From: JAEKNW01 sp963678375
GTDB lineage: Bacteria; Cloacimonadota; Cloacimonadia; Cloacimonadales; JAFGVF01
Assembly (NCBI GenBank): GCA_963678375.2
Contig: OY782831.1
Coordinates: 744,001-808,000, forward strand
Length of the DNA: 64,000 nucleotides
Direction of reading: 5' to 3'
Shown here: positions 1 through 7,881 of the stretch, in pieces
How the letters are laid out: each line of letters opens with the position of its first letter
Position numbering within the stretch: position 1 is the first letter of the stretch
Notes under the pieces: generated by a model
The model's input: only the letters and a program-made list of their open reading frames with translations
What the model was told of the DNA's origin: nothing
Database searches by the model: none
Made by a program: the position numbers and the translations under genes

Positions 1-150
1 GACATGGATAAACTACTAGACAACCCAGATACCTTTAAAGAGTTAATGAAAGATGGTGATACAGAAATCACAAAATTCTTAAATAATGAAAAGCAAATAG
101 ATGGTATTATTTTCCATAATGTTGAAGATATAACTGTTGATTTTAAATAA
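1..150 (+). CDS. C-terminal end of an unidentified protein (partial)
   Basis: Frame 1 is open from the window edge to a TAA at 148-150 and gives 49 residues. The piece is acidic and asparagine-rich and ends in HNVEDITVDFK. No signal peptide, membrane segment or known motif is visible, and I do not recognise the family. It ends 10 nt before the sppA start, with the sppA ribosome binding site directly after its stop codon, so the two genes are probably co-transcribed. The true start lies outside the window. Confidence 0.6.
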   Translation, partial: DMDKLLDNPDTFKELMKDGDTEITKFLNNEKQIDGIIFHNVEDITVDFK

Positions 151-160
151 GGAGAAAAAA

Positions 161-2578
161 ATGAAGAAATTCTTGATATTTACCTTACTTTTGGCATCAC
201 TATCAATAGTTGCAATGCCCCTTGATTTTAATAATTCCGCAATTGCTTCACACGAGGATTTCCTCTCAGGCTATGTCAATCCTGCAGCTTTAGGAACTAC
301 AAACAATACTAGTTTTACCTTCCTAAAAAGTTATGAAGAGAAAGATTTTAGATCTCCTTATGCTTTCATCTATAAAAGTAGAGGCTTTTCCTATCTGATA
401 GAAGATAATAATGGAACTTACCAAACAGTAGCTACTGGTAATAATTTAGGTAAAAACAGGGTTCTAAGGAACCTGTACCTAGGGTCTTCATTTAGTTGGA
501 AATCAGGTTCTATAAAAGATTTTGATTTTTCTAACTCATTACTTTATAGACCAATTAATCATTTATCTATAGCCTACCTTCTTTCTCATCCGAATGATTT
601 AAAACCACAGCATAGAGCAGGTATTGGTATTCGACCTTTTGCATCCTCAAAGCTTAGCAATATCTTAGAGTTAACTACAGATATTGGTTGGGGTGGAAGC
701 AATCAAGATAGAGGTTTTATCAAACCTATCCTAGGAGTAAATACGAATTTCCTTGGTGGATTAAGCATAGGTGCTAATTACAATATTGAGCAAGAAGAAG
801 TAGGTATCAGATTCAGTATCAGTAATTTTAATGCTGTAATTGGTTCAATTTCTAACATTAAAGAACAAGCTGATGATAGCAAGAAGAATATGGGATATGG
901 TTATGTATCAATAAACTCCGATATTATGGGAATGATTACAGGAACTGAGAGAGACAAGATACTAGACTTAAATATAAACGGAAATATTGTTGATGAGAAT
1001 ACTAAGTTTAATCTTGGTTTTATTTCACTAAAAATGGACGATAACACAACAATGTTAAGTCTTTTAAAGAAAATTGATAAAGCTAAAAATGATCCTGAAA
1101 TAAAAGGACTTATCTTCAGAAATACAAATTTCGGTGCATCTTTGGCTAAAAGACAAGAGCTTCTTACGGCTCTGAAAGATTTCAAGAAAACAGGTAAAAA
1201 GATAGTTTTCTACTACGAAAATATCTCAAACACAAATTATGCCTTTGCTGCTAACATTGGTGATAAAATCTATCTGAATCCAGAAGGGATGGTTAACTTA
1301 GTTGGTATTGGTGGTGCTAGTCCATATATCAAGGAGCTATTGGATAAATTAGGTATAGATTTCTATAATTTTAGAAGTCATCCATATAAAACAGCTGGGA
1401 ATATGTTTTCTGAGGGCCAAATGACCCAAGAAGAAAGACAAGTGATGGAAAGACTTTATGGTGATCTTTATGCTGAAATGGTTGAAATGATTCGTCAAGG
1501 ACGTGGACATAAATTAGCTGGTAAAGTTGAAGACATCATTGATAATGGACCTTATTTTATTCCTCAAGAAGCTCTCAATAGTGGATTAGTTGATGAACTT
1601 GTAGAATGGCATGAGTTAAACGGAAAGCTTGATAAAGAATTTGGAAGTCATAGCATTACCAAAGAAATTCCTCAAAGAATAAATAATAACTGGTACAAAC
1701 CTGGTTTAGACAAGGTAGCAGTTATATATGCATCTGGTAATATTATCAGTGGTAAGGGGCAAGCTGGAAGAATGATCGGGTCTGAAACTACTGCTAAAGC
1801 AATTAGAAAAGCCCGAAAAGATCCTCAAGTAAAAGGAATTATCTTAAGGGTAGATTCTGGTGGTGGATCAGCTTTAGCATCTCATATTATTGCTGAAGAA
1901 GTCAGATTATGTACACAAGGAGAGGATAAAAAACCAATTATTGCTTTGATGTCTGGTGTAGCTGCTTCTGGTGGTTATTATATCTCAACCTGGGCTGATG
2001 AAATCATTGCTCAACCTACTACTATCACTGGTTCTATTGGTGTTATTGGTATGGTGCCAAACTTCTCAAAACTTTCCCAGAAAGTTGGTGTAAACTGGTC
2101 TGAAGTTAAGTTTGGACAAAATGCTACTTTAGGCAGTGTAACTAGGGAGTGGACTGAAGCAGAAAAAGAAATGTTTAAAGCTTTTATTAAAAGTTCATAT
2201 GACAGATTTGTCAATACTGTCGCAACTAGTAGAGGCAAAAGTTATCAAGAGATAAACAAGATTGCTATGGGCCAAGTATGGACAGGTAACCAAGCCCTTA
2301 GTAATGGCTTGATTGATAAATTAGGGGGTTATGAAACAGCACTTCAATCAATGAAGGAAATGATAGATTCTGGTAATGAGATAAAACTAGAATCGTATAG
2401 TGGCAATGATAAGGCTCAACTTCAAGTTAGTGTAAGTACCTTGTCATCACCTCTATTTAAATGGTATAATAAATCACTTCTTAAATCATTCATATCAATA
2501 GAAGAAGATTTATTAGTTAATACAGATGAAGTAATTCTTTATAAATCACCATATAATTTTAACTTTATCAATGATTAA
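161..2578 (+). CDS. sppA: Signal peptide peptidase SppA-type S49 protease with barrel-like N-terminal domain
   Basis: An 805-aa envelope protease expected to cleave residual signal peptides or membrane-protein fragments. The ATG at 161 is preferred over the upstream TTG at 137 because GGAG (151-154) lies six bases before it and the protein then starts with a signal peptide (MKKFLIFTLLLASLS). Residues ~20-260 contain an NPAALG motif and alternating short strands, as in FCB-type outer-membrane barrel proteins, and are not part of classical SppA. Two S49 repeats follow. The lysine of HPYKTAGN (K410) and the serine of AASGGYY (S603) correspond to the Lys/Ser dyad of the long SppA form. A strong terminator follows. 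The protease call is firm; the nature of the N-terminal domain is inferred. Confidence 0.9.
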   Translation: MKKFLIFTLLLASLSIVAMPLDFNNSAIASHEDFLSGYVNPAALGTTNNTSFTFLKSYEEKDFRSPYAFIYKSRGFSYLIEDNNGTYQTVATGNNLGKNRVLRNLYLGSSFSWKSGSIKDFDFSNSLLYRPINHLSIAYLLSHPNDLKPQHRAGIGIRPFASSKLSNILELTTDIGWGGSNQDRGFIKPILGVNTNFLGGLSIGANYNIEQEEVGIRFSISNFNAVIGSISNIKEQADDSKKNMGYGYVSINSDIMGMITGTERDKILDLNINGNIVDENTKFNLGFISLKMDDNTTMLSLLKKIDKAKNDPEIKGLIFRNTNFGASLAKRQELLTALKDFKKTGKKIVFYYENISNTNYAFAANIGDKIYLNPEGMVNLVGIGGASPYIKELLDKLGIDFYNFRSHPYKTAGNMFSEGQMTQEERQVMERLYGDLYAEMVEMIRQGRGHKLAGKVEDIIDNGPYFIPQEALNSGLVDELVEWHELNGKLDKEFGSHSITKEIPQRINNNWYKPGLDKVAVIYASGNIISGKGQAGRMIGSETTAKAIRKARKDPQVKGIILRVDSGGGSALASHIIAEEVRLCTQGEDKKPIIALMSGVAASGGYYISTWADEIIAQPTTITGSIGVIGMVPNFSKLSQKVGVNWSEVKFGQNATLGSVTREWTEAEKEMFKAFIKSSYDRFVNTVATSRGKSYQEINKIAMGQVWTGNQALSNGLIDKLGGYETALQSMKEMIDSGNEIKLESYSGNDKAQLQVSVSTLSSPLFKWYNKSLLKSFISIEEDLLVNTDEVILYKSPYNFNFIND

Positions 2579-2640
2579 TATTATTAATATTTATTTTTAA
2601 AGAATTATTTATTTTTCATAAATATCTAATAAATAGTATT

Positions 2641-2675
2641 ATAGCAGGATTCCTAGTCAATCCTGCTATTTTTTT
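2641..2675 (+). terminator. Rho-independent terminator of sppA
   Basis: A perfect 11-bp stem (ATAGCAGGATT at 2641-2651 with AATCCTGCTAT at 2659-2669) with a 7-nt loop is followed by a T-run. It lies 62 nt after the sppA stop codon. Confidence 0.9.
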
Positions 2676-2725
2676 CTTGCCAATAATTGAAAAAAAGTCA
2701 ATTTTGCCATTAACATTTCAAAGAA

Positions 2726-2739
2726 ACTAGTTAACTAGT
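2726..2739. promoter_or_regulatory. Perfect 14-bp palindrome upstream of the sensor kinase
   Basis: ACTAGTTAACTAGT reads the same on both strands and sits 43 nt before the hybrid kinase start. It could be an operator for a dimeric regulator. No regulator can be assigned from sequence alone, and a chance palindrome is possible in AT-rich DNA. Confidence 0.35.
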
Positions 2740-2782
2740 AGTTGAGAAAACAAATCGGGGAAATAAATATTAAGGAATTTGA

Positions 2783-5224
2783 ATGAAGCTGATTGATGAA
2801 TTATTACTTGAGCTATCCTTATTTGAGGGTGAAAAGGATACTTTTGATATTTTAGTAACCAAGCTATTTGAAACTATCGGGGATAATTATAAGATCGAAA
2901 GATGCTACTGCAAATTATTTGATAATCATGCTATATGTAATATTTCATATGAGTGGAATTCAAATAAAAACATCAAAATCGAAGACCCTATTGACTTATT
3001 TAATTTCGGTCATTATGAGTGGGCCTTAGGCAAAATAAATAGTTTTGAGGTTCATCCTATAAACTCACTTTCTTGTTTACCAAACGAAGCAGAAGCTGAA
3101 CGAGATTTTTTTATAAATAATAATATTAAGTCTATGCTGATGAGTCCTATTGAAATTGAAGGTCATTTCGGTGGTCTAGTTGGCTTTTCTACTTTTTCCC
3201 AAGAGAAATATTGGAATGAAGAAGAAAAAATCATTATTAAAAAAGTATCTAAAATCCTTACAAGAGTTCTCACTCCTATCTACAAGCGATCTCTTAGTAA
3301 AAGACATTCAATCCCAATAAATTACAGCGGTATCTCAGTAATTAACTATATTTGTGACCTTAGATCTCTGAAATTCAAATATATTAATAATTCTGCCTAT
3401 GATGTTTTTGGTTGTTTTCCTCAAGATATTATCAATAAAAAGAGTCTTCTTGATTACTTTAACCAAGAAGAGAATGTCGCTTTTTTTCAACAAATTAATA
3501 ACTATATTCCTCAAATTAATTATTCTTGTGATGTAAAACTTAAAGATAGCATCAATGGTATAGTTTGGCTAAGAAATAACTACAAAATTTGTTGTCACAA
3601 TGGCAAAAACTCAATCCAAGGATTTTGCTATGATGTTACAGATAAAAAGTTATTGGATTTAGAACATAGAAAGCATAGATCATTCCTGGAGAAACTTATA
3701 GATAATATTCCGGTTGGTATAACAGTCAAGAACTGCCAAACTGACAAATATGATATTTGGAATAAAGAAATTGCTAAAATTACTGGTATTACTAGTAATA
3801 CGGCAATTGATAATAATGATCAAGATATTTTCCCTGCTGAATATCTTCTTAAAAAATTTCATAATGAAGAAACAGTGAAGGAAAATATAGAGGAATGTTT
3901 ATGTGGTGAAGATGAGTTCATTTCCCTGAATGGTGATAGGAGAATAATCACTAATACTATTATTCCAATAGAGTTTGATAGTAAACTAGATTCTTTGTTA
4001 ACAGTAACACAAGATGTTACTGAGACTGTTCAGAAACGTCAAGAACTGCAAGATGCTATCAGAAAAGCAGAAGAGTCTGATAATTTGAAAACACAATTCT
4101 TATCTAATATTTCTCATGAGTTTAGAACACCTTTAAATGCAGTATATGGCTTCTCAGAATTTCTTAAAAACAATAAGACTATCACTTCAGACGATAGAGA
4201 TGAATACCTTACTCTTATAATGCAAGGTGCTCAAAGATTGATTTCGCTTATGGATAATGTTATTAATGTTTCTAAGATAGAATCACAAAACATATCTGTA
4301 ATCCAGACAAATTTCTCTCTGAGCAATATGTTAAATGAGATTGTTGACCATTATAGACAGGATATCAAAGAGAAACAAAAAAGTATTGAAATCAACCTCT
4401 TTGTCCCTCATACCTCAAAAGAAGTTATCTTTGAAAGTGATGAAACTAATATTAGATCTATCTTTGATAATCTGATCAATAATGCAGTAAAATTCACTGA
4501 ACGTGGTACTATAGATGTCGGGTTTTCTATTGAAGCAGACAAGAGCATTACTTTCATGATTAATGATACTGGTGTGGGAATTGATGACGATCAAAAGCAA
4601 AATATTTTTGACTTGTTCAGGCAGAGTAATGGATCACATACTAGAGAGTTTGGTGGAATTGGCGTTGGTTTAACTATCTGTCATAAGATAATTCAATTAT
4701 TAGGCGGATTCATAACCTTGGATTCGGAGAAAGGAAAGGGATCATCTTTTATCTTCTCTATTCCTGGTAAGGTGACTGTTGTCGATTTAGCAGACAGCAA
4801 TAATCATAATTATTCACATATTGATATCTATTCAGCAAGTAGTTTTTCAGACAAATGGACTGGGAAAAATATTTTAGTTGTTGATGATACAATTCATATA
4901 ATTAAATTCTTTAAGGCCTTTTTCAAACACATAAAAGTCAATGTAGAGTTTGCTCATAATGGTCTGGAAGCTGTTGAAAGATGCAGAGATAACAATATTG
5001 ATTTGATTTTAATGGATGTCCAAATGCCTAAGATGGATGGACTTGAAGCTACACAAAAAATTAGAGAGTTTAACAAGAAGATACCAATTATAGCACAGAC
5101 AGCTTTTGCTTTTGATTCTGATAGAATGAAGTTACTTAAAGCCGGTTGTGATGATTATATTACAAAACCAATTAATAGAAGAGAATTACTTTTTAAAATG
5201 GATAAATATTTCTGGAGTAAATAA
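2783..5224 (+). CDS. Hybrid sensor histidine kinase (GAF-like, two PAS-like, HisKA, HATPase, receiver)
   Basis: An 813-aa soluble hybrid kinase; no membrane segment is seen. Residues ~1-170 resemble a GAF sensor. Two PAS-like regions follow at ~180-290 and ~300-415 (the second with NIPVGITVKN). The HisKA box ISHEFRTPLN carries the phospho-accepting H445. The ATPase domain shows the N box (NLINNAVKF, ~564), DTGVGI (~595) and GGIGVGL (~626). A C-terminal receiver (ILVVDD near 695, D745 in LMDVQMPKMDG, and a KPIN lysine) would accept the phosphate. AAGGA at 2772-2776 supports the start. No separate response regulator is adjacent, so the signal must pass to a distant phosphotransfer protein or act through the receiver. 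The ligand is unknown. Confidence 0.93.
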   Translation: MKLIDELLLELSLFEGEKDTFDILVTKLFETIGDNYKIERCYCKLFDNHAICNISYEWNSNKNIKIEDPIDLFNFGHYEWALGKINSFEVHPINSLSCLPNEAEAERDFFINNNIKSMLMSPIEIEGHFGGLVGFSTFSQEKYWNEEEKIIIKKVSKILTRVLTPIYKRSLSKRHSIPINYSGISVINYICDLRSLKFKYINNSAYDVFGCFPQDIINKKSLLDYFNQEENVAFFQQINNYIPQINYSCDVKLKDSINGIVWLRNNYKICCHNGKNSIQGFCYDVTDKKLLDLEHRKHRSFLEKLIDNIPVGITVKNCQTDKYDIWNKEIAKITGITSNTAIDNNDQDIFPAEYLLKKFHNEETVKENIEECLCGEDEFISLNGDRRIITNTIIPIEFDSKLDSLLTVTQDVTETVQKRQELQDAIRKAEESDNLKTQFLSNISHEFRTPLNAVYGFSEFLKNNKTITSDDRDEYLTLIMQGAQRLISLMDNVINVSKIESQNISVIQTNFSLSNMLNEIVDHYRQDIKEKQKSIEINLFVPHTSKEVIFESDETNIRSIFDNLINNAVKFTERGTIDVGFSIEADKSITFMINDTGVGIDDDQKQNIFDLFRQSNGSHTREFGGIGVGLTICHKIIQLLGGFITLDSEKGKGSSFIFSIPGKVTVVDLADSNNHNYSHIDIYSASSFSDKWTGKNILVVDDTIHIIKFFKAFFKHIKVNVEFAHNGLEAVERCRDNNIDLILMDVQMPKMDGLEATQKIREFNKKIPIIAQTAFAFDSDRMKLLKAGCDDYITKPINRRELLFKMDKYFWSK

Positions 5225-5253
5225 CATATATTTATATTGATATGTAGAAAAAA

Positions 5254-5297
5254 AATAAAGTGAAGGGCTGTAACAGCCCCTATAAATTCACTTTATT
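5254..5297. terminator. Bidirectional terminator between the kinase and a small minus-strand gene
   Basis: A nested hairpin. AATAAAGTGAA (5254-5264) pairs perfectly with TTCACTTTATT (5287-5297), and inside it GGGCTG (5265-5270) pairs with CAGCCC (5274-5279). A-rich sequence to the left gives a T-run for minus-strand transcripts. The outer right arm overlaps the stop codon of the small minus-strand gene, so one structure ends both convergent genes. Confidence 0.75.
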
Positions 5298-5430
5298 AAG
5301 GTGTAGGTTGCTCTAGTCTGAGCCTTGATTCTTGAGCTTCAAAAGTGTAGTCTATAGGTGCTTCTATAATCTTTTTTACTTTTTGAGCTCTAATCTTTCT
5401 TTCTTCTCTTTGAGTAAGTTTCTTTTTCAT
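5296..5430 (-). CDS. Small basic protein of unknown function (44 aa)
   Basis: A 44-residue ORF starts at ATG 5430-5428 and stops at TAA 5298-5296. Its ribosome binding site is strong: AAGGAG on the minus strand (5444-5439), eight bases before the ATG. The N-terminal half is very basic (MKKKLTQREERKIRAQKVKK). The second half is more acidic with proline near both ends (EAPIDYTFEAQES, then EQPTP). There is no signal peptide, membrane helix or cysteine pair. A TTGCAC/TATTAT promoter lies upstream and a shared terminator at the stop. The basic N-terminus would suit nucleic-acid or ribosome contact, but that is inference. I do not recognise the family. The RBS, promoter and terminator together make it a likely real gene. 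Confidence 0.65.
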   Translation of the reverse strand: MKKKLTQREERKIRAQKVKKIIEAPIDYTFEAQESRLRLEQPTP

Positions 5431-5478
5431 ATCACACTCTCCTTTTATTTATTTAATCTACAGATTCTTTATAACTAC

Positions 5479-5506
5479 ATAATAATCAAAATCGCTTTTT
5501 GTGCAA
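5479..5506 (-). promoter_or_regulatory. Candidate promoter of the 44-aa gene
   Basis: On the minus strand, TTGCAC (5506-5501) and TATTAT (5484-5479) are separated by 16 nt, about 50 nt before the start codon. Match by eye. Confidence 0.4.
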
Positions 5507-5640
5507 GTAAAATTTAGTTATACTTTAATTTTTAACAATTTATTAACCATTAATTAACATATATCTAATTTTTAGGCTTTTTTGCTGTTATTTTTTTCCT
5601 AAATCAAGTATAATTATATTATAGTAGTTTGCGAATTATT

Positions 5641-5671
5641 ACTCTCAAAATATTGCTAACTTCTTGAGAGT
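5641..5671. other. Hairpin in the leader region upstream of the 44-aa gene
   Basis: ACTCTCAA (5641-5648) pairs with TTGAGAGT (5664-5671) around a 15-nt loop. If transcription begins at the TTGACA box near 5723, this hairpin is in a ~250-nt leader of the small gene. Nothing else was recognised in 5507-5640, which is very AT-rich. Confidence 0.4.
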
Positions 5672-5693
5672 CATTGAACTGTAACTTATAGAT

Positions 5694-5723
5694 ATATAAT
5701 GATTTTATCTTAAAATCTGTCAA
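5694..5723 (-). promoter_or_regulatory. Candidate distal minus-strand promoter
   Basis: A minus-strand TTGACA (5723-5718) follows an A-run; the best -10-like hexamer is TTATAT (5699-5694) at 18-nt spacing. It lies just after repeat element A and would read towards the 44-aa gene. Confidence 0.4.
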
Positions 5724-5755
5724 GTGTTTTTTTCACTTATAATTGACTACTCTTC

Positions 5756-5813
5756 CTTCATTGCTAGACTCTTCATAAAGGCCTAGGAAACTAAAGAGAA
5801 ACTAGCAATCAAG
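5756..5813. repeat. 58-nt palindromic intergenic repeat, copy A
   Basis: The outer arms CTTCATTGCTAG and CTAGCAATCAAG are complementary except for one base, and inner CTCTT pairs with AAGAG. The element has the same length (58 nt), arm sequence and orientation as copies at 26342-26399 and 59929-59986. It lies between the groEL terminator and a minus-strand TTGACA box. Confidence 0.7.
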
Positions 5814-5833
5814 AGTTTAGCTAAAATCAATCC

Positions 5834-5865
5834 AAAAAAAAGAGCGAAGATAAGTCTTCGCTCTT
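5834..5865 (-). terminator. Rho-independent terminator of groEL
   Basis: AAGAGCGAAGA (5840-5850) pairs perfectly over 11 bp with TCTTCGCTCTT (5855-5865). The adjacent A-run at 5834-5840 gives a U-run in the minus-strand transcript. It starts 22 nt after the groEL stop. Confidence 0.9.
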
Positions 5866-5887
5866 ATATACTTGACTAAGTCTATTT

Positions 5888-7528
5888 TTAGTACATTCCT
5901 GGCATTCCGCCACCCATTCCAGGTGCACCAGCAGGCATTGGAGCTTCTGGTTCAGGAATATCAGTAACGATACATTCTGTTGTTAGGAATAATCCAGCAA
6001 TAGAAACTGCGTTTTGAACAGCAGAACGAACAACTTTTGCTGGGTCAATAACACCAGCAGCAAAAAGGTCTTCGAAAGTGTTTTTAGCAGCATTATAACC
6101 GAAGTGTACATCACTAGCATTTTTAAGTTTTTCAACGATTACAGCACCTTCTTCACCAGCATTAGTTGCAATTTGGTAAGCAGGTCTTTCAAGAGCTTTC
6201 ATTAAGATTTTTGCTCCAACTTTTTCTTCGTGAGTTGTAGCTTCAAAATCTGCAAGTGCTTTAGCAGCGTGAATTAGAGTAGTTCCACCACCTGAGACAA
6301 TTCCTTCTTCCACAGCAGCTCTTGTTGCATGAAGAGCATCATCTACACGTGCTTTTTTCTCTTTCATTTCTGTTTCAGTAGCAGCTCCAATTTTGATTAC
6401 TGCAACACCACTAGAAAGCTTAGCTAATCTTTCTTGAAGTTTCTCTTTATCATAGTCTGAGCTTGCATCTTCAACTTGTTGCTTAATTTGAGTAATTCTT
6501 GATTTGATTGAAGCGTCATCACCTTGACCTTCTCTAATAATAGTATTTTCTTTATCAATAATAATCTTACGAGCTGAGCCTAAATCTTCAATTGTAGCAG
6601 TTTCTAGCTTTCTACCAACTTCTTCAGAAATTACAGTTCCACCAGTTAAAATAGCAATATCTTCTAGCATAGCTTTTCTTCTATCACCAAAACCAGGAGC
6701 TTTTACTGCACAAACATTAAGAGCACCACGAAGTCTATTAACAACAAGAGCTGCTAAAGCTTCACCTTCGATATCTTCTGCGATAATAAGGGCTGGTTTA
6801 CCAGTTTGAGAGATTTCCTGTAAGATAGGAAGAATATCTTTAACTGCAGAGATTTTTTTATCGTAGATAAGAATATAAGCATCTTCTAATTCAGCAATCA
6901 TCTTATCAGTATTGGTTGCAAAGTAAGGAGATAAATATCCTCTATCAAACTGCATACCTTCAACTTTTTCTAAAGATGATTCAATTGATTTTGCTTCTTC
7001 TACATTGATAATTCCTTCATTAGATACTGATTGCATTGCATCAGCAATAATTTTACCAATTTCAGGATCATTATTAGCTGAGATAGTTGCAATTTGAGCA
7101 ATCTCATCTTGGTTGTTAATCTCTTTGGAATATTCGTGGATTTTATCAATAACTATTTTAACAGCTTTATCTAATCCACGTTTTAGATACATTGGATTTA
7201 CACCGGCAGTCACGTGTTTAAGTCCTTCTTCTATAATTGCTTGAGCTAAGATAGTAGCAGTTGTAGTACCATCACCAGCTAAATCATGAGTTTTTTCAGC
7301 TACTTCTTTACAAAGTTGAGCACCCATATTTTCATAAGCATCTTCAAGTTCGATTTCTTTAGCAATAGTTACACCATCATTAGTGATAGTTGGTGAACCG
7401 AACTTCTTATCTAACACAACATTTCTTCCGCGTGGTCCTAAAGTAACCTTCACTGCATCAGCGAGTTTATCAACTCCATTTTTCAACGATGTTCTAGCAT
7501 CGTGACTGAATTGAATTTGTTTAGCCAT
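5888..7528 (-). CDS. groEL: Chaperonin GroEL (60 kDa)
   Basis: A 546-aa cytosolic chaperonin subunit that forms the ATP-driven double-ring folding chamber. The start at MAKQIQF (ATG 7528) is chosen because GGAGGT (7541-7536) sits seven bases before it; an in-frame extension further upstream has no ribosome binding site. Family marks are GDGTTTAT near residue 87, VTLGPRGRNVVLDKKFGSP near the N-terminus, and a C-terminal Gly/Met-rich tail ending GGGMPGMY. The length matches the usual ~545 aa. No groES lies in front or behind: the upstream neighbour is divergent and the next minus-strand gene encodes a 44-aa protein. A CIRCE-like operator upstream indicates HrcA-type heat-shock control. Confidence 0.97.
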   Translation of the reverse strand: MAKQIQFSHDARTSLKNGVDKLADAVKVTLGPRGRNVVLDKKFGSPTITNDGVTIAKEIELEDAYENMGAQLCKEVAEKTHDLAGDGTTTATILAQAIIEEGLKHVTAGVNPMYLKRGLDKAVKIVIDKIHEYSKEINNQDEIAQIATISANNDPEIGKIIADAMQSVSNEGIINVEEAKSIESSLEKVEGMQFDRGYLSPYFATNTDKMIAELEDAYILIYDKKISAVKDILPILQEISQTGKPALIIAEDIEGEALAALVVNRLRGALNVCAVKAPGFGDRRKAMLEDIAILTGGTVISEEVGRKLETATIEDLGSARKIIIDKENTIIREGQGDDASIKSRITQIKQQVEDASSDYDKEKLQERLAKLSSGVAVIKIGAATETEMKEKKARVDDALHATRAAVEEGIVSGGGTTLIHAAKALADFEATTHEEKVGAKILMKALERPAYQIATNAGEEGAVIVEKLKNASDVHFGYNAAKNTFEDLFAAGVIDPAKVVRSAVQNAVSIAGLFLTTECIVTDIPEPEAPMPAGAPGMGGGMPGMY

Positions 7529-7572
7529 AGTTAAAACCTCCACTAGGTTAATTTTTTTGTTTATTTCTTTTT

Positions 7573-7599
7573 TTAGCAATCATATTATCTGTTTGCTAA
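7573..7599. promoter_or_regulatory. CIRCE-like HrcA operator upstream of groEL
   Basis: TTAGCAATC (7573-7581), a 9-nt spacer and GTTTGCTAA (7591-7599). The established CIRCE consensus is TTAGCACTC-N9-GAGTGCTAA. Here 8 of 9 and 7 of 9 positions match at exactly the canonical spacing. The palindrome extends outwards into T- and A-runs. It is 44 nt upstream of the groEL start, overlapping the expected transcription start. Confidence 0.7.
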
Positions 7600-7625
7600 A
7601 AAATCATAGTATTAAATTTTGTCAA
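7597..7625 (-). promoter_or_regulatory. Candidate groEL promoter (-35 box)
   Basis: A minus-strand TTGACA (7625-7620) follows an A-rich stretch. The -10 is weak: TTTTTA at 17-nt spacing, or TATGAT at an unusual 11 nt. The downstream half would overlap the CIRCE-like element, as expected for a repressed heat-shock promoter. Confidence 0.4.
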
Positions 7626-7702
7626 ATACTTTTTTCACTTTTTCTTTGTAAGCCTATCACTGGACTCTTAACAGCCTGTATTTCATCTACTTATTCCATC
7701 TT

Positions 7703-7732
7703 TCTATGACTTTTTGCCCTTTTAGAGTAAAA
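7703..7732 (+). promoter_or_regulatory. Candidate ECF-sigma promoter of the surface-protein locus
   Basis: TCTATGACTTTT (7703-7714) is followed 11 nt later by AGTAAAA (7726-7732). The same two blocks, one nt closer together, occur directly upstream of the small secreted gene at 19674, next to a sigma-factor gene. This placement suggests -35 and -10 boxes of that sigma factor. It is 150 nt before the start of the 1041-aa surface protein. Confidence 0.45.
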
Positions 7733-7782
7733 TATATGAAGATAGGTGTATCAATGATTTTGCATACATGAAAAGTGATCTT

Positions 7783-7858
7783 TAATACCACTAGATGTCT
7801 GGTATTATCATAAGATTAAAATTTCTAAGGCATGAGAATTTCTATAATCTCGATGCCT
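7783..7858 (+). other. Structured 5' leader of the 1041-aa surface protein
   Basis: Two consecutive hairpins: TAATACCA (7783-7790) with TGGTATTA (7800-7807), and AGGCATGAGA (7828-7837) with TCTCGATGCCT (7848-7858, one bulged G). The second ends 13 nt before the AAGGAG ribosome binding site region. They could stabilise the message or regulate translation. No known riboswitch was recognised. Confidence 0.45.
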
Positions 7859-7881
7859 AAATATAAAAAAAGGAGAAAAAT

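Noticed and set aside
5332..5517. 61-aa plus-strand ORF in the gap after the kinase
   Set aside because: It is the mirror image of the 44-aa minus-strand gene region; it has no RBS, while the minus-strand gene has strong start and stop signals.
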